A stretch of DNA of 31,892 nucleotides from CAZJDM01 sp964544765 (GTDB lineage: Bacteria > Bdellovibrionota_B > Oligoflexia > CAYFLR01): contig CAZJDM010000037.1 in assembly GCA_964544765.1 (NCBI GenBank), forward strand, positions 1 through 31,892, written 5' to 3'. The notes under the pieces were generated by a model. The model was not told where the DNA came from. It saw only the letters and a list, made by a program, of their open reading frames with translations, and did no database searches. Positions 1 through 7,713 of the stretch are shown here, piece after piece; within the stretch, counting starts at the first letter, position 1, and each line of letters starts with the position of its first letter. A program made the translations under genes and the position numbers.

Positions 1-951
1 TAAGGGGCCTGGGTATGAAATAATTTGTGCTATTTTGACAATTATTGGTAACCAAGTGAGCACTAATAAAATTGATAATATCGCCATGACAATATCCATA
101 AATCGCTTTATAAAACGATACCATCCATTTAAGGGACTTTCATTAATAGATATTATAGGTAAACCATTAAATATATCTACACTGGTATTAAGATAAATAA
201 AATTATGAAAATCAGCTAAAATTTTGATCTCAACCAACTCCTCGGCTATTACTTTTAGTATTTGAGGAACAAGATTTTGCTCTTCTAAATCCAGGGCAAT
301 AATTATTTCATCAACATAATTATCACGAACAAACTCATTCAATTGCATTAAAGGAATTACTTTCCTAGAATCATTTACCTCTTCATGCCTTGCTACTTTA
401 CGAATCTCAGATATATCAACTTCTCCAATAATTCTGCAATTCATCTCCATTGAAGAAACATATTGTTTAACTATTTCCGAATAAGGACTTTTGCCAATTA
501 CAACTACCTTACGATCATATAGTTCACGTTTTTTAAATAAACGACGCACCTTACGTATTAAGCTTCTACCAATTGGTATAAACACTACTCCCAAAACAGC
601 GAAGTAAGCTAAACATACTCTGGAATATCTAAATTCATCGAAGAAATAGTTAAAGGTAATAAAAAGAACCAAAGCTACAATATGAGCCTCGGATATTACG
701 AAAAACTCATAAATTACTCTGGCAAAGCGTTTATCGGTATACAAGCCAAAATATCGAAAGGTCAGGCCCCAAATTAAGATGATAAAAATTATCAATCTAA
801 AATACATTTCAAAGTCTGGAATTCCTTTTGACACTGCTATTATGGGGGTATAAAATCGTAAATAATAAGCTAGACACCAGGCTAGAATAATAAGCCCCAT
901 ATCAACAAAAAAACGTATTCCTATCCAAATTGCTTTATGAGCTTTGTCCAT
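1..951 (-). CDS. Polyprenyl-phosphate sugar-1-phosphate transferase, partial (N-terminal 317 residues)
   Basis: This reading frame starts at ATG 951 and runs off the left edge without a stop. The N-terminal part has several hydrophobic segments, for example GLIILAWCLAYYLRF and FEMYFRLIIFIILIWGL. A nucleotide-binding-like middle region follows (KVVVIGKSPYSEIVKQY). The visible end, FIKRFMDIVMAILSILLVL then YPGPL, is the start of the bacterial sugar transferase domain. This is the WcaJ/ExoY-type layout: membrane segments, a CoA_binding_3-like domain, then the transferase. Such enzymes move a sugar phosphate onto undecaprenyl phosphate to begin exopolysaccharide or O-antigen assembly at the inner membrane. 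An in-frame stop lies just upstream at 967-969. The gene begins 11 bases after the stop of the upstream glycosyltransferase, so the two are probably co-transcribed. The sugar specificity cannot be read. Confidence 0.88.
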   Translation of the reverse strand, partial: MDKAHKAIWIGIRFFVDMGLIILAWCLAYYLRFYTPIIAVSKGIPDFEMYFRLIIFIILIWGLTFRYFGLYTDKRFARVIYEFFVISEAHIVALVLFITFNYFFDEFRYSRVCLAYFAVLGVVFIPIGRSLIRKVRRLFKKRELYDRKVVVIGKSPYSEIVKQYVSSMEMNCRIIGEVDISEIRKVARHEEVNDSRKVIPLMQLNEFVRDNYVDEIIIALDLEEQNLVPQILKVIAEELVEIKILADFHNFIYLNTSVDIFNGLPIISINESPLNGWYRFIKRFMDIVMAILSILLVLTWLPIIVKIAQIISYPGPL

Positions 952-962
952 AAATTTATCTG

Positions 963-2060
963 TTAATTAATTCGACCAGTAACTATATTATCAATCAACT
1001 GTTTTAAATTAATTTTAAATTTATGTATACCAAATTGCTCAGCATGAAACCGTATTTTATTTTCATCAAAAACACCTTTTTTTTGTTCAAATTGTTCAAT
1101 AGCATTATTTAAAGAAGTTGCGCTTTGCTCATAAAAAAACAATCCTGTTACATTGTCTATAACTGTTTCGGCAACTCCACCCTTACAATAAGCAATTACT
1201 GGTTTTCCGCACGCCATGGCCTCTAACGGAACTATTCCTAAATCCTCTACTCCAGGAAAGATTAAAGCTTTACAGTTTTTTATTAATCTAACAACTTCCA
1301 TATCATTAGGATTTACCGAAAATTGAACATTTCGAGAACTCATTTTTTTCAGCTTTTTTAAAAGAGGACCATTGCCTGCTACCACTAAACGATCTTTTCT
1401 CTTTTTAAACGCTTGGATTGCAATGTCTACTTTTTTATAAGGTACAAGAGCCGAAAGAACCAGAAAATAATTACCTCCGTTATTACTAATAATAAAACGT
1501 TGAGTATCAACTGGTGGATGCAATACTTCAGATTCTCTTCTATAAAATTTTTTAATTCTCTTTTTCACAAAATTAGAATTTGCGATAAATTGATCTACAC
1601 GAGCAGAAGCTGTCACATCCCAAATTCGTAAATTATGAGAAAAATCTTTCACTAAAAATTTCCGTATAAAACCATAATTTTGAAAGTAGTGGGGGAACAT
1701 ATCCCAAACATATCTCATTGGAGTATGAGTATAACTGATGTGAATGGACTCAGCGCCGGTAATAACTCCTTTGGCCACACAATGACTAGTACTTATTACC
1801 AAATCATATTGAGTCAAATTGAAGGCTTCGATAGCATATGGAAACAAAGGTAATAAATAACGATAATACCTACTAACAAACGGAAATTTGTTTAAAAAGG
1901 AGCTATGAATTTTATGATTTAAAATAGTATGACTTATTTTTTTGGGCTGAAAAAATAAAGTATAAATTGGAGCCTCGGGATATAATTCACATAATACCTC
2001 TAGGACTCTTTCTCCCCCTCTCATCCCCGTCAACCAATCATGAACCAAAGCAACCTGCAT
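963..2060 (-). CDS. Glycosyltransferase family 4 (GT-B fold)
   Basis: A 365-residue glycosyltransferase. The N-terminal MQVALVHDWLTGMRGGE is the usual opening of bacterial GT4 enzymes of polysaccharide loci. The C-terminal half carries the EX7E motif, EDLGIVPLE (E272 and E280), followed by AMACGKPVIA, which binds the nucleotide sugar. The open frame extends 28 codons upstream to 2144, but I chose ATG 2060. It has a GAGG ribosome-binding sequence about 7 bases upstream, and family members start exactly at this motif. It probably adds a sugar to a lipid-linked intermediate on the cytoplasmic face, together with the sugar transferase that follows it. Donor and acceptor are unknown. Confidence 0.9.
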   Translation of the reverse strand: MQVALVHDWLTGMRGGERVLEVLCELYPEAPIYTLFFQPKKISHTILNHKIHSSFLNKFPFVSRYYRYLLPLFPYAIEAFNLTQYDLVISTSHCVAKGVITGAESIHISYTHTPMRYVWDMFPHYFQNYGFIRKFLVKDFSHNLRIWDVTASARVDQFIANSNFVKKRIKKFYRRESEVLHPPVDTQRFIISNNGGNYFLVLSALVPYKKVDIAIQAFKKRKDRLVVAGNGPLLKKLKKMSSRNVQFSVNPNDMEVVRLIKNCKALIFPGVEDLGIVPLEAMACGKPVIAYCKGGVAETVIDNVTGLFFYEQSATSLNNAIEQFEQKKGVFDENKIRFHAEQFGIHKFKINLKQLIDNIVTGRIN

Positions 2061-2240
2061 TAATAACCTCAGATGGAACTTACTCTGAAAAAATGACCAT
2101 TTCAAACTAGCAAATGAATACTCAAAAGTAAACTGATTGATCAAACAAAAGACATATGTATAAATATTAACCCTTATTGTTACTATTTATCATAATAAAA
2201 TCTTTAAATATCAATATGTTATATCCTGGCAAGCCTTTTG

Positions 2241-2266
2241 CACCCCATAATTAATACTTATGGGTG
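2241..2266. promoter_or_regulatory. Inverted repeat ahead of the protease gene
   Basis: CACCCCATAA and TTATGGGTG form a stem with one bulged C and a 7-base loop. It ends 26 bases before the protease start codon, upstream of its ribosome-binding site. No T run follows, so it does not look like an intrinsic terminator. It could be an operator or a 5' leader hairpin. Function unknown. Confidence 0.4.
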
Positions 2267-2292
2267 TTCCATTAACCCCACTAGGAGCTAAA

Positions 2293-4047
2293 ATGCCAAT
2301 TAAAGTATTGATATTAATAATTTTTATTTCAATTACAGCCACAAACTGTAAAAAAAGAGCTAATTCGACCTATAATGAAATACTATCAGTGTTTAGTTTT
2401 AGCAAGAATCCTAGTAAAATTATCAATGACTTACCATCATCACAGTTTACACCTGAATTTAAAAATCAAATCAAATCTACTATAAAAATCCAATATATTC
2501 AGGATAATCCAGAGTTTCCACTCCATGGTACTGGTTTTTTTATTAATGACAGAGGGTATTTCTTAACTAATTATCACATAGCTCAGAACTGTTTAACCAA
2601 TGAAAAACAGGTTTTAAACGGCTATGATGCTAAAAATATTGATCAATTTCTATCATGTGATAATTTTACAGTCTCTATGCCTCAAATTAATACTAATAAA
2701 GAAAACAATAATGATAAGAAAGGTAAATATTCTATATCTGAACTAAAAGCTATAAAGGTATCTCTAGTTTCCATACCTAAATTTGATGATGTCTGTCTAC
2801 AAGTGAATGAAATCACTTCACCAACTATCACTACTAAGAAAGCTACCGAAATTAGTTATGCATTGGGAAAGGTATCCTCTGCAAAGAGAAAAGCTTTAAT
2901 AAAGAATTGTCAAGAGAAGAAAACATGGCCAAAAAAATCAAATGACTTTGCTTTAATGCATGTTGAACTCAATCAACCCACTACTTATCTTACTCTTGAT
3001 CCTGCCGTTCCTTCCATTGGCAGTGATATTTATTTACTTGGTTATCCTGGTCTTTACTGTGGTAATGAAAATTATTCTGTTAATGAGCTTATCGATCCTG
3101 TCTCTAGTAAAACTATCAAACAACGATTACAGAAGACTATCAAATTAGTTAAACCTAAATATCGCAATGAAAATAGAACTCGTAACTTAATACACGTTGC
3201 TGAACTAGAGATAGAAACCCTGATTTTAATTAAGGCAATAAAATTATTTATTCAAGGAAATGACCTAACAATGCTTCTAGATGGACTTCGACAAATAAAA
3301 TCTGAATTTTTCGAATCTCCAGAATATGAACTACAAAATATTCCTTACTACTATTTTCAAAATCTTTCACTCTATATGAACATCAATCAAACATTATCAT
3401 TGGAAGATGAGGATCTTGCCGCGCATTTAAAAGATGTATTTCAAACCAATGGTATTTTCAGAATTATTACCATTTTAAACAGTCTAAAAACTCAATCCGA
3501 AGTCACTTTGGATAACCCAGCTATCAATATACAATTTTCTAATTTTGTTGCCTTTTTAGAAGGAAAAGAATTCGAAACAGATGATCAAAGTAAAGAACTA
3601 AGTGAGGAACAAAATCAAGCATTATTGACTTTAATTGATTCATCAAACGAAAACTGGGACGATCAACTTAGTTCAGTATTGGAAAGTTATCAACATCAAC
3701 TCAAACTCTTTACCAAACCCGAATATGCCAATTTAGATATTAACAATTGCTATGGCATCTTATCAAAATTTAACGGAAACCTACACTCAAAAGATTCCTT
3801 AATTACTACCAGCACAACAGCTCACACTATTTCTGGAACCAGTGGTAGTCCTGTATTTAATCAAGATGGCGAGGTCTTCGCTATTCATTTTAGCGCTGTA
3901 AAATATGTATTAGCTAATAATGATTCTGAGGCTAGTGTCATTGAAAGTAATGAAGTAAAGATTAACACCCTGCTCCGTTATTGGAGAAGTAAATGGTATT
4001 GGGACTTGTTCTCAGTAAAACTATTCTGGGCGGTTAAGGGGAAATAA
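2293..4047 (+). CDS. Exported trypsin-like serine protease with a long insertion
   Basis: A 584-residue protein. I start it at ATG 2293 because AGGAG lies 5 bases upstream; the frame opens at 2260, but the extra 11 residues are not signal-like. MPIKVLILIIFISITATNC is a signal peptide that may end in an atypical lipobox (Cys19, with Asn at -1). The catalytic triad of the S1 chymotrypsin fold is visible: H95 in GYFLTNYHIAQ, D218 in SNDFALMHVEL, and S517 in ISGTSGSPVFNQDG. The spacing is odd: about 300 residues separate Asp and Ser, where simple S1 proteases have roughly 100. The extra part is acidic and helical-looking and matches nothing I recognise. The last 27 bases overlap the 3' end of lysS on the other strand. 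Substrate unknown; location periplasmic or outer-membrane anchored. Confidence 0.82.
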   Translation: MPIKVLILIIFISITATNCKKRANSTYNEILSVFSFSKNPSKIINDLPSSQFTPEFKNQIKSTIKIQYIQDNPEFPLHGTGFFINDRGYFLTNYHIAQNCLTNEKQVLNGYDAKNIDQFLSCDNFTVSMPQINTNKENNNDKKGKYSISELKAIKVSLVSIPKFDDVCLQVNEITSPTITTKKATEISYALGKVSSAKRKALIKNCQEKKTWPKKSNDFALMHVELNQPTTYLTLDPAVPSIGSDIYLLGYPGLYCGNENYSVNELIDPVSSKTIKQRLQKTIKLVKPKYRNENRTRNLIHVAELEIETLILIKAIKLFIQGNDLTMLLDGLRQIKSEFFESPEYELQNIPYYYFQNLSLYMNINQTLSLEDEDLAAHLKDVFQTNGIFRIITILNSLKTQSEVTLDNPAINIQFSNFVAFLEGKEFETDDQSKELSEEQNQALLTLIDSSNENWDDQLSSVLESYQHQLKLFTKPEYANLDINNCYGILSKFNGNLHSKDSLITTSTTAHTISGTSGSPVFNQDGEVFAIHFSAVKYVLANNDSEASVIESNEVKINTLLRYWRSKWYWDLFSVKLFWAVKGK

Positions 4048-5535
4048 AACCACATCCCTTATGTTATCACACCCTGTCAATAAAGCGACCAATCTATCTA
4101 TTCCTAGTCCCCATCCGGAAATAGGAGGCATACCATATTCCATACATTTCAAATAATCTTCATCCATATCCATAGCTTCGGCATCACCACTGGCTTTAGC
4201 CATAGACTGTTCTTCTAATCTCTCTCGTTGATCAAGCGGATCTACCAACTCTGAATAGGCATTTACAATTTCCGCTCCCGAGACTATCAGTTGAAACCGA
4301 TCTGCAATATTACTTTTTTGATCGTTTTTTCTTGCTAAGGGCGATGATTCAACGGGGTGTCCTGTTAAAAAGACTGGTCCCTTCAAATTACCTCTACTTA
4401 CCTTTTTATACAATTGATCAACTAGATTTCCCATTCCTAGTTTATCGATATCATCAATTTGAATTCCTTTTGATTTAATCTCCTTCCTTAAAATATCTAC
4501 GTCGTCATGTTTCTCAATATCAATATTACAATCTTGTAAAATAAGATTTCTAAAATCTATTCTGCCCCATTCACCGCTAAAATCAATATTTTCATCTCCA
4601 ATCTTGATAGTAGTAGTTCCTAAGGTCTCTAGTAAAACATGTTGAAACATGGCTTGGGTAAATCTCATATTGTCTTCATAATTCCAGTAGGCGCAATAAT
4701 ATTCAAGCATAGTAAAATCCTGCAAATGAGCGGGACTAATTCCTTCGTTCCTAAAACACCTAGCAAACTCAAAAACCTTATTATATCCCGCTGTCACACA
4801 TCTTTTTAAATATGTTTCGGGAGCAATTCTTAAAAAAACATCTATTCCTAAAGCATTGTGATGGGTTGCAAAAGGCTTAGCTAAAGCTCCAGAAGCTTTA
4901 TTGCATAATACAGGAGTTTCCACCTCAACAAAATCATGTTTTTCTAAAAACCTTCTAATAGAAGATATTAGTTTGCTTCTAAACACAAACCTTTTTCTGG
5001 TATCCTCATTCATAATTAGATCCAGATAACGCTGTCTATAACATTTCTCAACATCAGATATTCCATGAAATTTTTCTGGTAAAGGAAGTAAGGCTTTTCC
5101 TAAAAATACAAATTCTAGGGCATTTACAGTTTTTTCCCCCGTTTTAGTGGTCATAGAGATTCCTTCAATCCCAATAAAATCACCAATATCCACCAGTTTT
5201 TTCATAAATTGATAAACATCTACTCCAACAATCTTTTTTTGAATGGCTATTTGACAACTCCCTTCCATATCCGATAAGACACCAAAAGTTAGATTACCCA
5301 TAATTCTCAAAGCTTTTAAACGTCCAGCTATCCTAATATGTTCGACATCATCAGGAAGATCCGCAATTTCATTAAGTTTATGAGTTATTTGAAAACGATC
5401 AGGATAAGGATTGATATTCTTTTCTTTAATTTTGTTTATTTTCTCAATACGTAACTTACGATAATCACGAGATGTTAAAGCAGGTTCATTTATATTTGAA
5501 TTTTCTTTATTGTTTTTATTTTCTTTGTTTTCCAT
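4021..5535 (-). CDS. lysS: Lysine--tRNA ligase, class II
   Basis: Lysyl-tRNA synthetase of 504 residues, a normal length for the class II form. It activates lysine with ATP and charges tRNA-Lys in the cytoplasm. After a charged, Asn/Lys-rich N-terminus comes the OB-fold anticodon-binding domain (about residues 65-150, IRIAGRLKALRIMGNLTFG). The catalytic domain follows: motif 1 around 180-210 ending FVEVETPVL, motif 2 FEFARCFRNEG (255-265), and motif 3 GWGLGIDRLVALLTG near the C-terminus. After motif 2 it reads ISPAHLQDFTMLEYY where many LysRS proteins have ISTRHNPEFT, a variant end to the motif. The start ATG is preceded by GAGG at about 6 bases. The gene is monocistronic by layout, with carD divergent upstream and the protease convergent downstream. 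Confidence 0.97.
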   Translation of the reverse strand: MENKENKNNKENSNINEPALTSRDYRKLRIEKINKIKEKNINPYPDRFQITHKLNEIADLPDDVEHIRIAGRLKALRIMGNLTFGVLSDMEGSCQIAIQKKIVGVDVYQFMKKLVDIGDFIGIEGISMTTKTGEKTVNALEFVFLGKALLPLPEKFHGISDVEKCYRQRYLDLIMNEDTRKRFVFRSKLISSIRRFLEKHDFVEVETPVLCNKASGALAKPFATHHNALGIDVFLRIAPETYLKRCVTAGYNKVFEFARCFRNEGISPAHLQDFTMLEYYCAYWNYEDNMRFTQAMFQHVLLETLGTTTIKIGDENIDFSGEWGRIDFRNLILQDCNIDIEKHDDVDILRKEIKSKGIQIDDIDKLGMGNLVDQLYKKVSRGNLKGPVFLTGHPVESSPLARKNDQKSNIADRFQLIVSGAEIVNAYSELVDPLDQRERLEEQSMAKASGDAEAMDMDEDYLKCMEYGMPPISGWGLGIDRLVALLTGCDNIRDVVLFPLNRPE

Positions 5536-5590
5536 ACATGCCTCGTCATAATTTATTGCATCCCAAAGGTCTTACAGTTAACACGCTTAA

Positions 5591-5627
5591 CAGTACTGGG
5601 TCAATTCATATCCACCCAGCCGTACTG
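5591..5627. promoter_or_regulatory. Interrupted inverted repeat in the lysS-carD divergent region
   Basis: In the 288-base gap between lysS and carD, CAGTAC-TGGGT (5591-5601) faces ACCCA-gcc-GTACTG (5614-5627), giving 11 paired bases with an internal bulge. On the minus strand a TTGACC (5599-5604) and a weak TTAACT (5576-5581), 17 bases apart, could be the lysS promoter. The repeat would then cover its -35. It could be an operator or a leader hairpin. I see no gene in the gap. Confidence 0.4.
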
Positions 5628-5707
5628 TAACATGTAAAAGAACCCCTTGCCAGTAATTTTATCCTGAAATTTTAAAAACTTATGCCCCAGCAGTTAGTTG
5701 CTAGACT

Positions 5708-5737
5708 TTGACATTGACAATTCACAATAATTATGAT
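5708..5737 (+). promoter_or_regulatory. Sigma-70-type promoter for carD
   Basis: TTGACA (5708-5713), an 18-base spacer, then TATGAT (5732-5737). This is a consensus -35 and a one-mismatch -10. It lies 87 bases ahead of the carD start and points toward it. A second overlapping TTGACA at 5714-5719 is too close to the -10 to be used. Confidence 0.7.
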
Positions 5738-5823
5738 AGCTTCTTTAAGGGCTGTTGGACTGTGTTCCCCCAACCCGCCAGACATAACATACCGTATATT
5801 AACTCCTTTCCGAGTGAGGTCTT

Positions 5824-6309
5824 ATGAGTTTCCAAATTGGTGATAAAGCTGTGTATCCAGCGCATGGTGTTGGTATCATCAAAAATATAGAGCATAAAGA
5901 AATAGCTGGTGATAAACATTCTTTTTATATAATGGAAATCCTATCAAACGGAATGACCATTATGGTTCCTATTAATAACGCTACCTTAACGGGTTTAAGA
6001 AAAGTTATCGATATTGATGATGTTAATAAAGTATATGATATTTTGCGAAACAAAAGCGTAAAAGTAGAAAAACAAACCTGGAACAAACGATTCAGAGAAT
6101 ATCACGAAAAAATCAAAACCGGATCAGTATATGAAATTGCTAAAGTATTACGAGATTTATATGTATTAAAACACTCCAAAGATCTTTCTTTTGGAGAAAA
6201 AAAGATGTTCAATACAGCTCGCAGTCTTATTGTAAAAGAAATATCCATCGCTAAAGAAGCTGACGAGAGTAGCGTTGAAAAAGAAGTCAATAGTATCCTA
6301 GCTAATTAG
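5824..6309 (+). CDS. carD: CarD/CdnL family transcription regulator
   Basis: A 161-residue CarD/CdnL protein, which binds the RNA polymerase beta subunit and stabilises open promoter complexes, often at rRNA and other strong promoters. The N-terminal RNA-polymerase interaction domain (residues 3-62) reads FQIGDKAVYPAHGVGII and then METIL-like strands ending VPINNATLTGLRKVI. The C-terminal helical DNA-binding part contains W86 in KQTWNKRFREY, the position of the tryptophan that wedges into the -10 region in studied members. The length is typical of stand-alone CarD. GTGAGG lies about 5 bases before the ATG, and a good promoter lies upstream. It is probably transcribed alone, since 200 bases separate it from ispD. 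Confidence 0.95.
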   Translation: MSFQIGDKAVYPAHGVGIIKNIEHKEIAGDKHSFYIMEILSNGMTIMVPINNATLTGLRKVIDIDDVNKVYDILRNKSVKVEKQTWNKRFREYHEKIKTGSVYEIAKVLRDLYVLKHSKDLSFGEKKMFNTARSLIVKEISIAKEADESSVEKEVNSILAN

Positions 6310-6372
6310 CACTTCTTATTATTTCTTATTTTCCCTAATTGGCATTTTTAATCCTCATTAATAATTACGCAC

Positions 6373-6393
6373 CCTGAAATTGGCTTTTTCAGG
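6373..6393 (+). terminator. Possible weak terminator hairpin after carD
   Basis: CCTGAAA (6373-6379) pairs with TTTCAGG (6387-6393) across a 7-base loop, 64 bases after the carD stop. No clear U tract follows (TAATCTACC), so intrinsic termination is uncertain. Confidence 0.3.
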
Positions 6394-6510
6394 TAATCTA
6401 CCTATACTTTAAAGCCTTTTTACGGTAATATCTAATTATAATAGTATTATTCAAAATAATCTCATTTTTTATAATATAAATTGTTTAATGATCCTTTATT
6501 GAGAGTATTA

Positions 6511-7215
6511 ATGAGTATAGGTATAATTATCGCCGCTGGAGGAACAGGGAAAAGACTAAAAACAGAAGCACCTAAACAGTTTTTACTACTAAATCAAAAG
6601 CCTATTATATGGTATTGCTTGCATACAATCAGTCAAATACCGTCGTCTATTAAAGAAATAGTTTGTGTATTACCTCCTAATCAATTTGATTATGCATCCC
6701 AAGAAATAAACACCCTTATGTTGGAATTTCCCAATTTACCTCTTAAAATAGTCAAAGGAGGATTAACTAGATTTGAATCAGTCAAAAATGGATTCTTCGC
6801 ATTAACCGACAATTTATCTCATGTCCTCATACATGACGCAGCTAGACCCTTAGCCACTCCCAAACTCTTTGACCAGGTTATCAACGCGATTCAGAAAAAT
6901 CCTATTGCCGTTCCCGGTATAACTATACAAGATACAATAAAGGAAATGGACCCAGATAAATTGGTGATCAAAACACTTAATCGTTCAAAACTAACCGCTG
7001 TCCAAACCCCCCAAGGATTTAAATATGAAATACTAAAAAATTTATATGAAAAAGAAATTTCAATGGATATGAACAGAATCACAGACGAAGCCATGTTAGC
7101 TGAAATTAATAGTCAACCGGTCAAAATAATAGATGGTGAACACCAGAATATAAAAATAACTTATACGCAGGATTTTTCATATGCCGAGCACCTCTTACAA
7201 AGCAGCCAATCCTAA
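6511..7215 (+). CDS. ispD: 2-C-methyl-D-erythritol 4-phosphate cytidylyltransferase
   Basis: IspD joins CTP to methylerythritol 4-phosphate, the third step of the non-mevalonate isoprenoid pathway. The 234-residue product has the nucleotidyltransferase signature near its start, IIIAAGGTGKRLKTEAPKQF (residues 5-24), then VLIHDAARPLATP and TPQGF further on, all expected of the family. The frame can be opened at TTG 6481, but ATG 6511 places the signature at its usual distance from the N-terminus and follows a GAG-rich sequence, so I use it. Its 3' end overlaps ispF by 35 bases. A TATAAT at 6470-6475 may be the -10 of its promoter, but no good -35 is seen. Confidence 0.96.
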   Translation: MSIGIIIAAGGTGKRLKTEAPKQFLLLNQKPIIWYCLHTISQIPSSIKEIVCVLPPNQFDYASQEINTLMLEFPNLPLKIVKGGLTRFESVKNGFFALTDNLSHVLIHDAARPLATPKLFDQVINAIQKNPIAVPGITIQDTIKEMDPDKLVIKTLNRSKLTAVQTPQGFKYEILKNLYEKEISMDMNRITDEAMLAEINSQPVKIIDGEHQNIKITYTQDFSYAEHLLQSSQS

Positions 7216-7699
7216 TGTCAGGATTGGTCAAGGGTATGACTTACATCAATTAGGTGATAAAGGACCTTTAATCTTAGGAGGAACTGAAATTCCATTTTCA
7301 AAAAACCTTTTAGGACACTCTGATGCTGATGTTGTTATCCATGCAATTATTGACTCATTGCTCGGTGCGGCTAATTTGGGAGATATTGGAAAATTATTTC
7401 CTGACACAGACGAAAAATATCATAAAGCTTCCAGTATTAATTTACTTTTTCAAGCATGGTCAAAAATACAAAACGAAGGATATAGTTTAGGTAATATTGA
7501 TCTTACTATAATATGTCAAAAGCCCAAACTAGCTCCCTATATTAATCAAATGAAAAGTACGATAAGTAAACCTCTTTCGTGTCCAGAAGATCTAATATCA
7601 ATTAAAGCAAAAACTAACGAAAAACAAGATTCAACCGGTCTGGGAAAGGCCATCTCTTGTTTTTCGGTATGTTTATTATTTAGAGAAACAAATAAATGA
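7181..7699 (+). CDS. ispF: 2-C-methyl-D-erythritol 2,4-cyclodiphosphate synthase
   Basis: IspF cyclises CDP-methylerythritol phosphate to the cyclodiphosphate, releasing CMP. The 172-residue product shows the metal ligands D20 and H22 in GQGYDLHQL and H54 in HSDADVVIHAIIDSLLGA, followed by GDIGKLFPDTD. The numbering runs 12 ahead of E. coli IspF, so it has a short N-terminal extension encoded within the overlap with ispD. No alternative in-frame start codon lies closer to the conserved part, so ATG 7181 stands. The 35-base overlap suggests translational coupling. The next gene starts 14 bases after its stop. Confidence 0.96.
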   Translation: MPSTSYKAANPNVRIGQGYDLHQLGDKGPLILGGTEIPFSKNLLGHSDADVVIHAIIDSLLGAANLGDIGKLFPDTDEKYHKASSINLLFQAWSKIQNEGYSLGNIDLTIICQKPKLAPYINQMKSTISKPLSCPEDLISIKAKTNEKQDSTGLGKAISCFSVCLLFRETNK

Positions 7700-7713
7700 T
7701 ATAGGAATTTTTT

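Noticed and set aside
2061..2144. Longer N-terminus for the GT4 glycosyltransferase
   Set aside because: Family proteins begin at the VALVHDW motif, and GAGG precedes ATG 2060.
5536..5823. tRNA, riboswitch or T-box in the lysS-carD gap
   Set aside because: No cloverleaf, T-box core or anti-terminator pairing was found; only an inverted repeat and promoter elements are visible.
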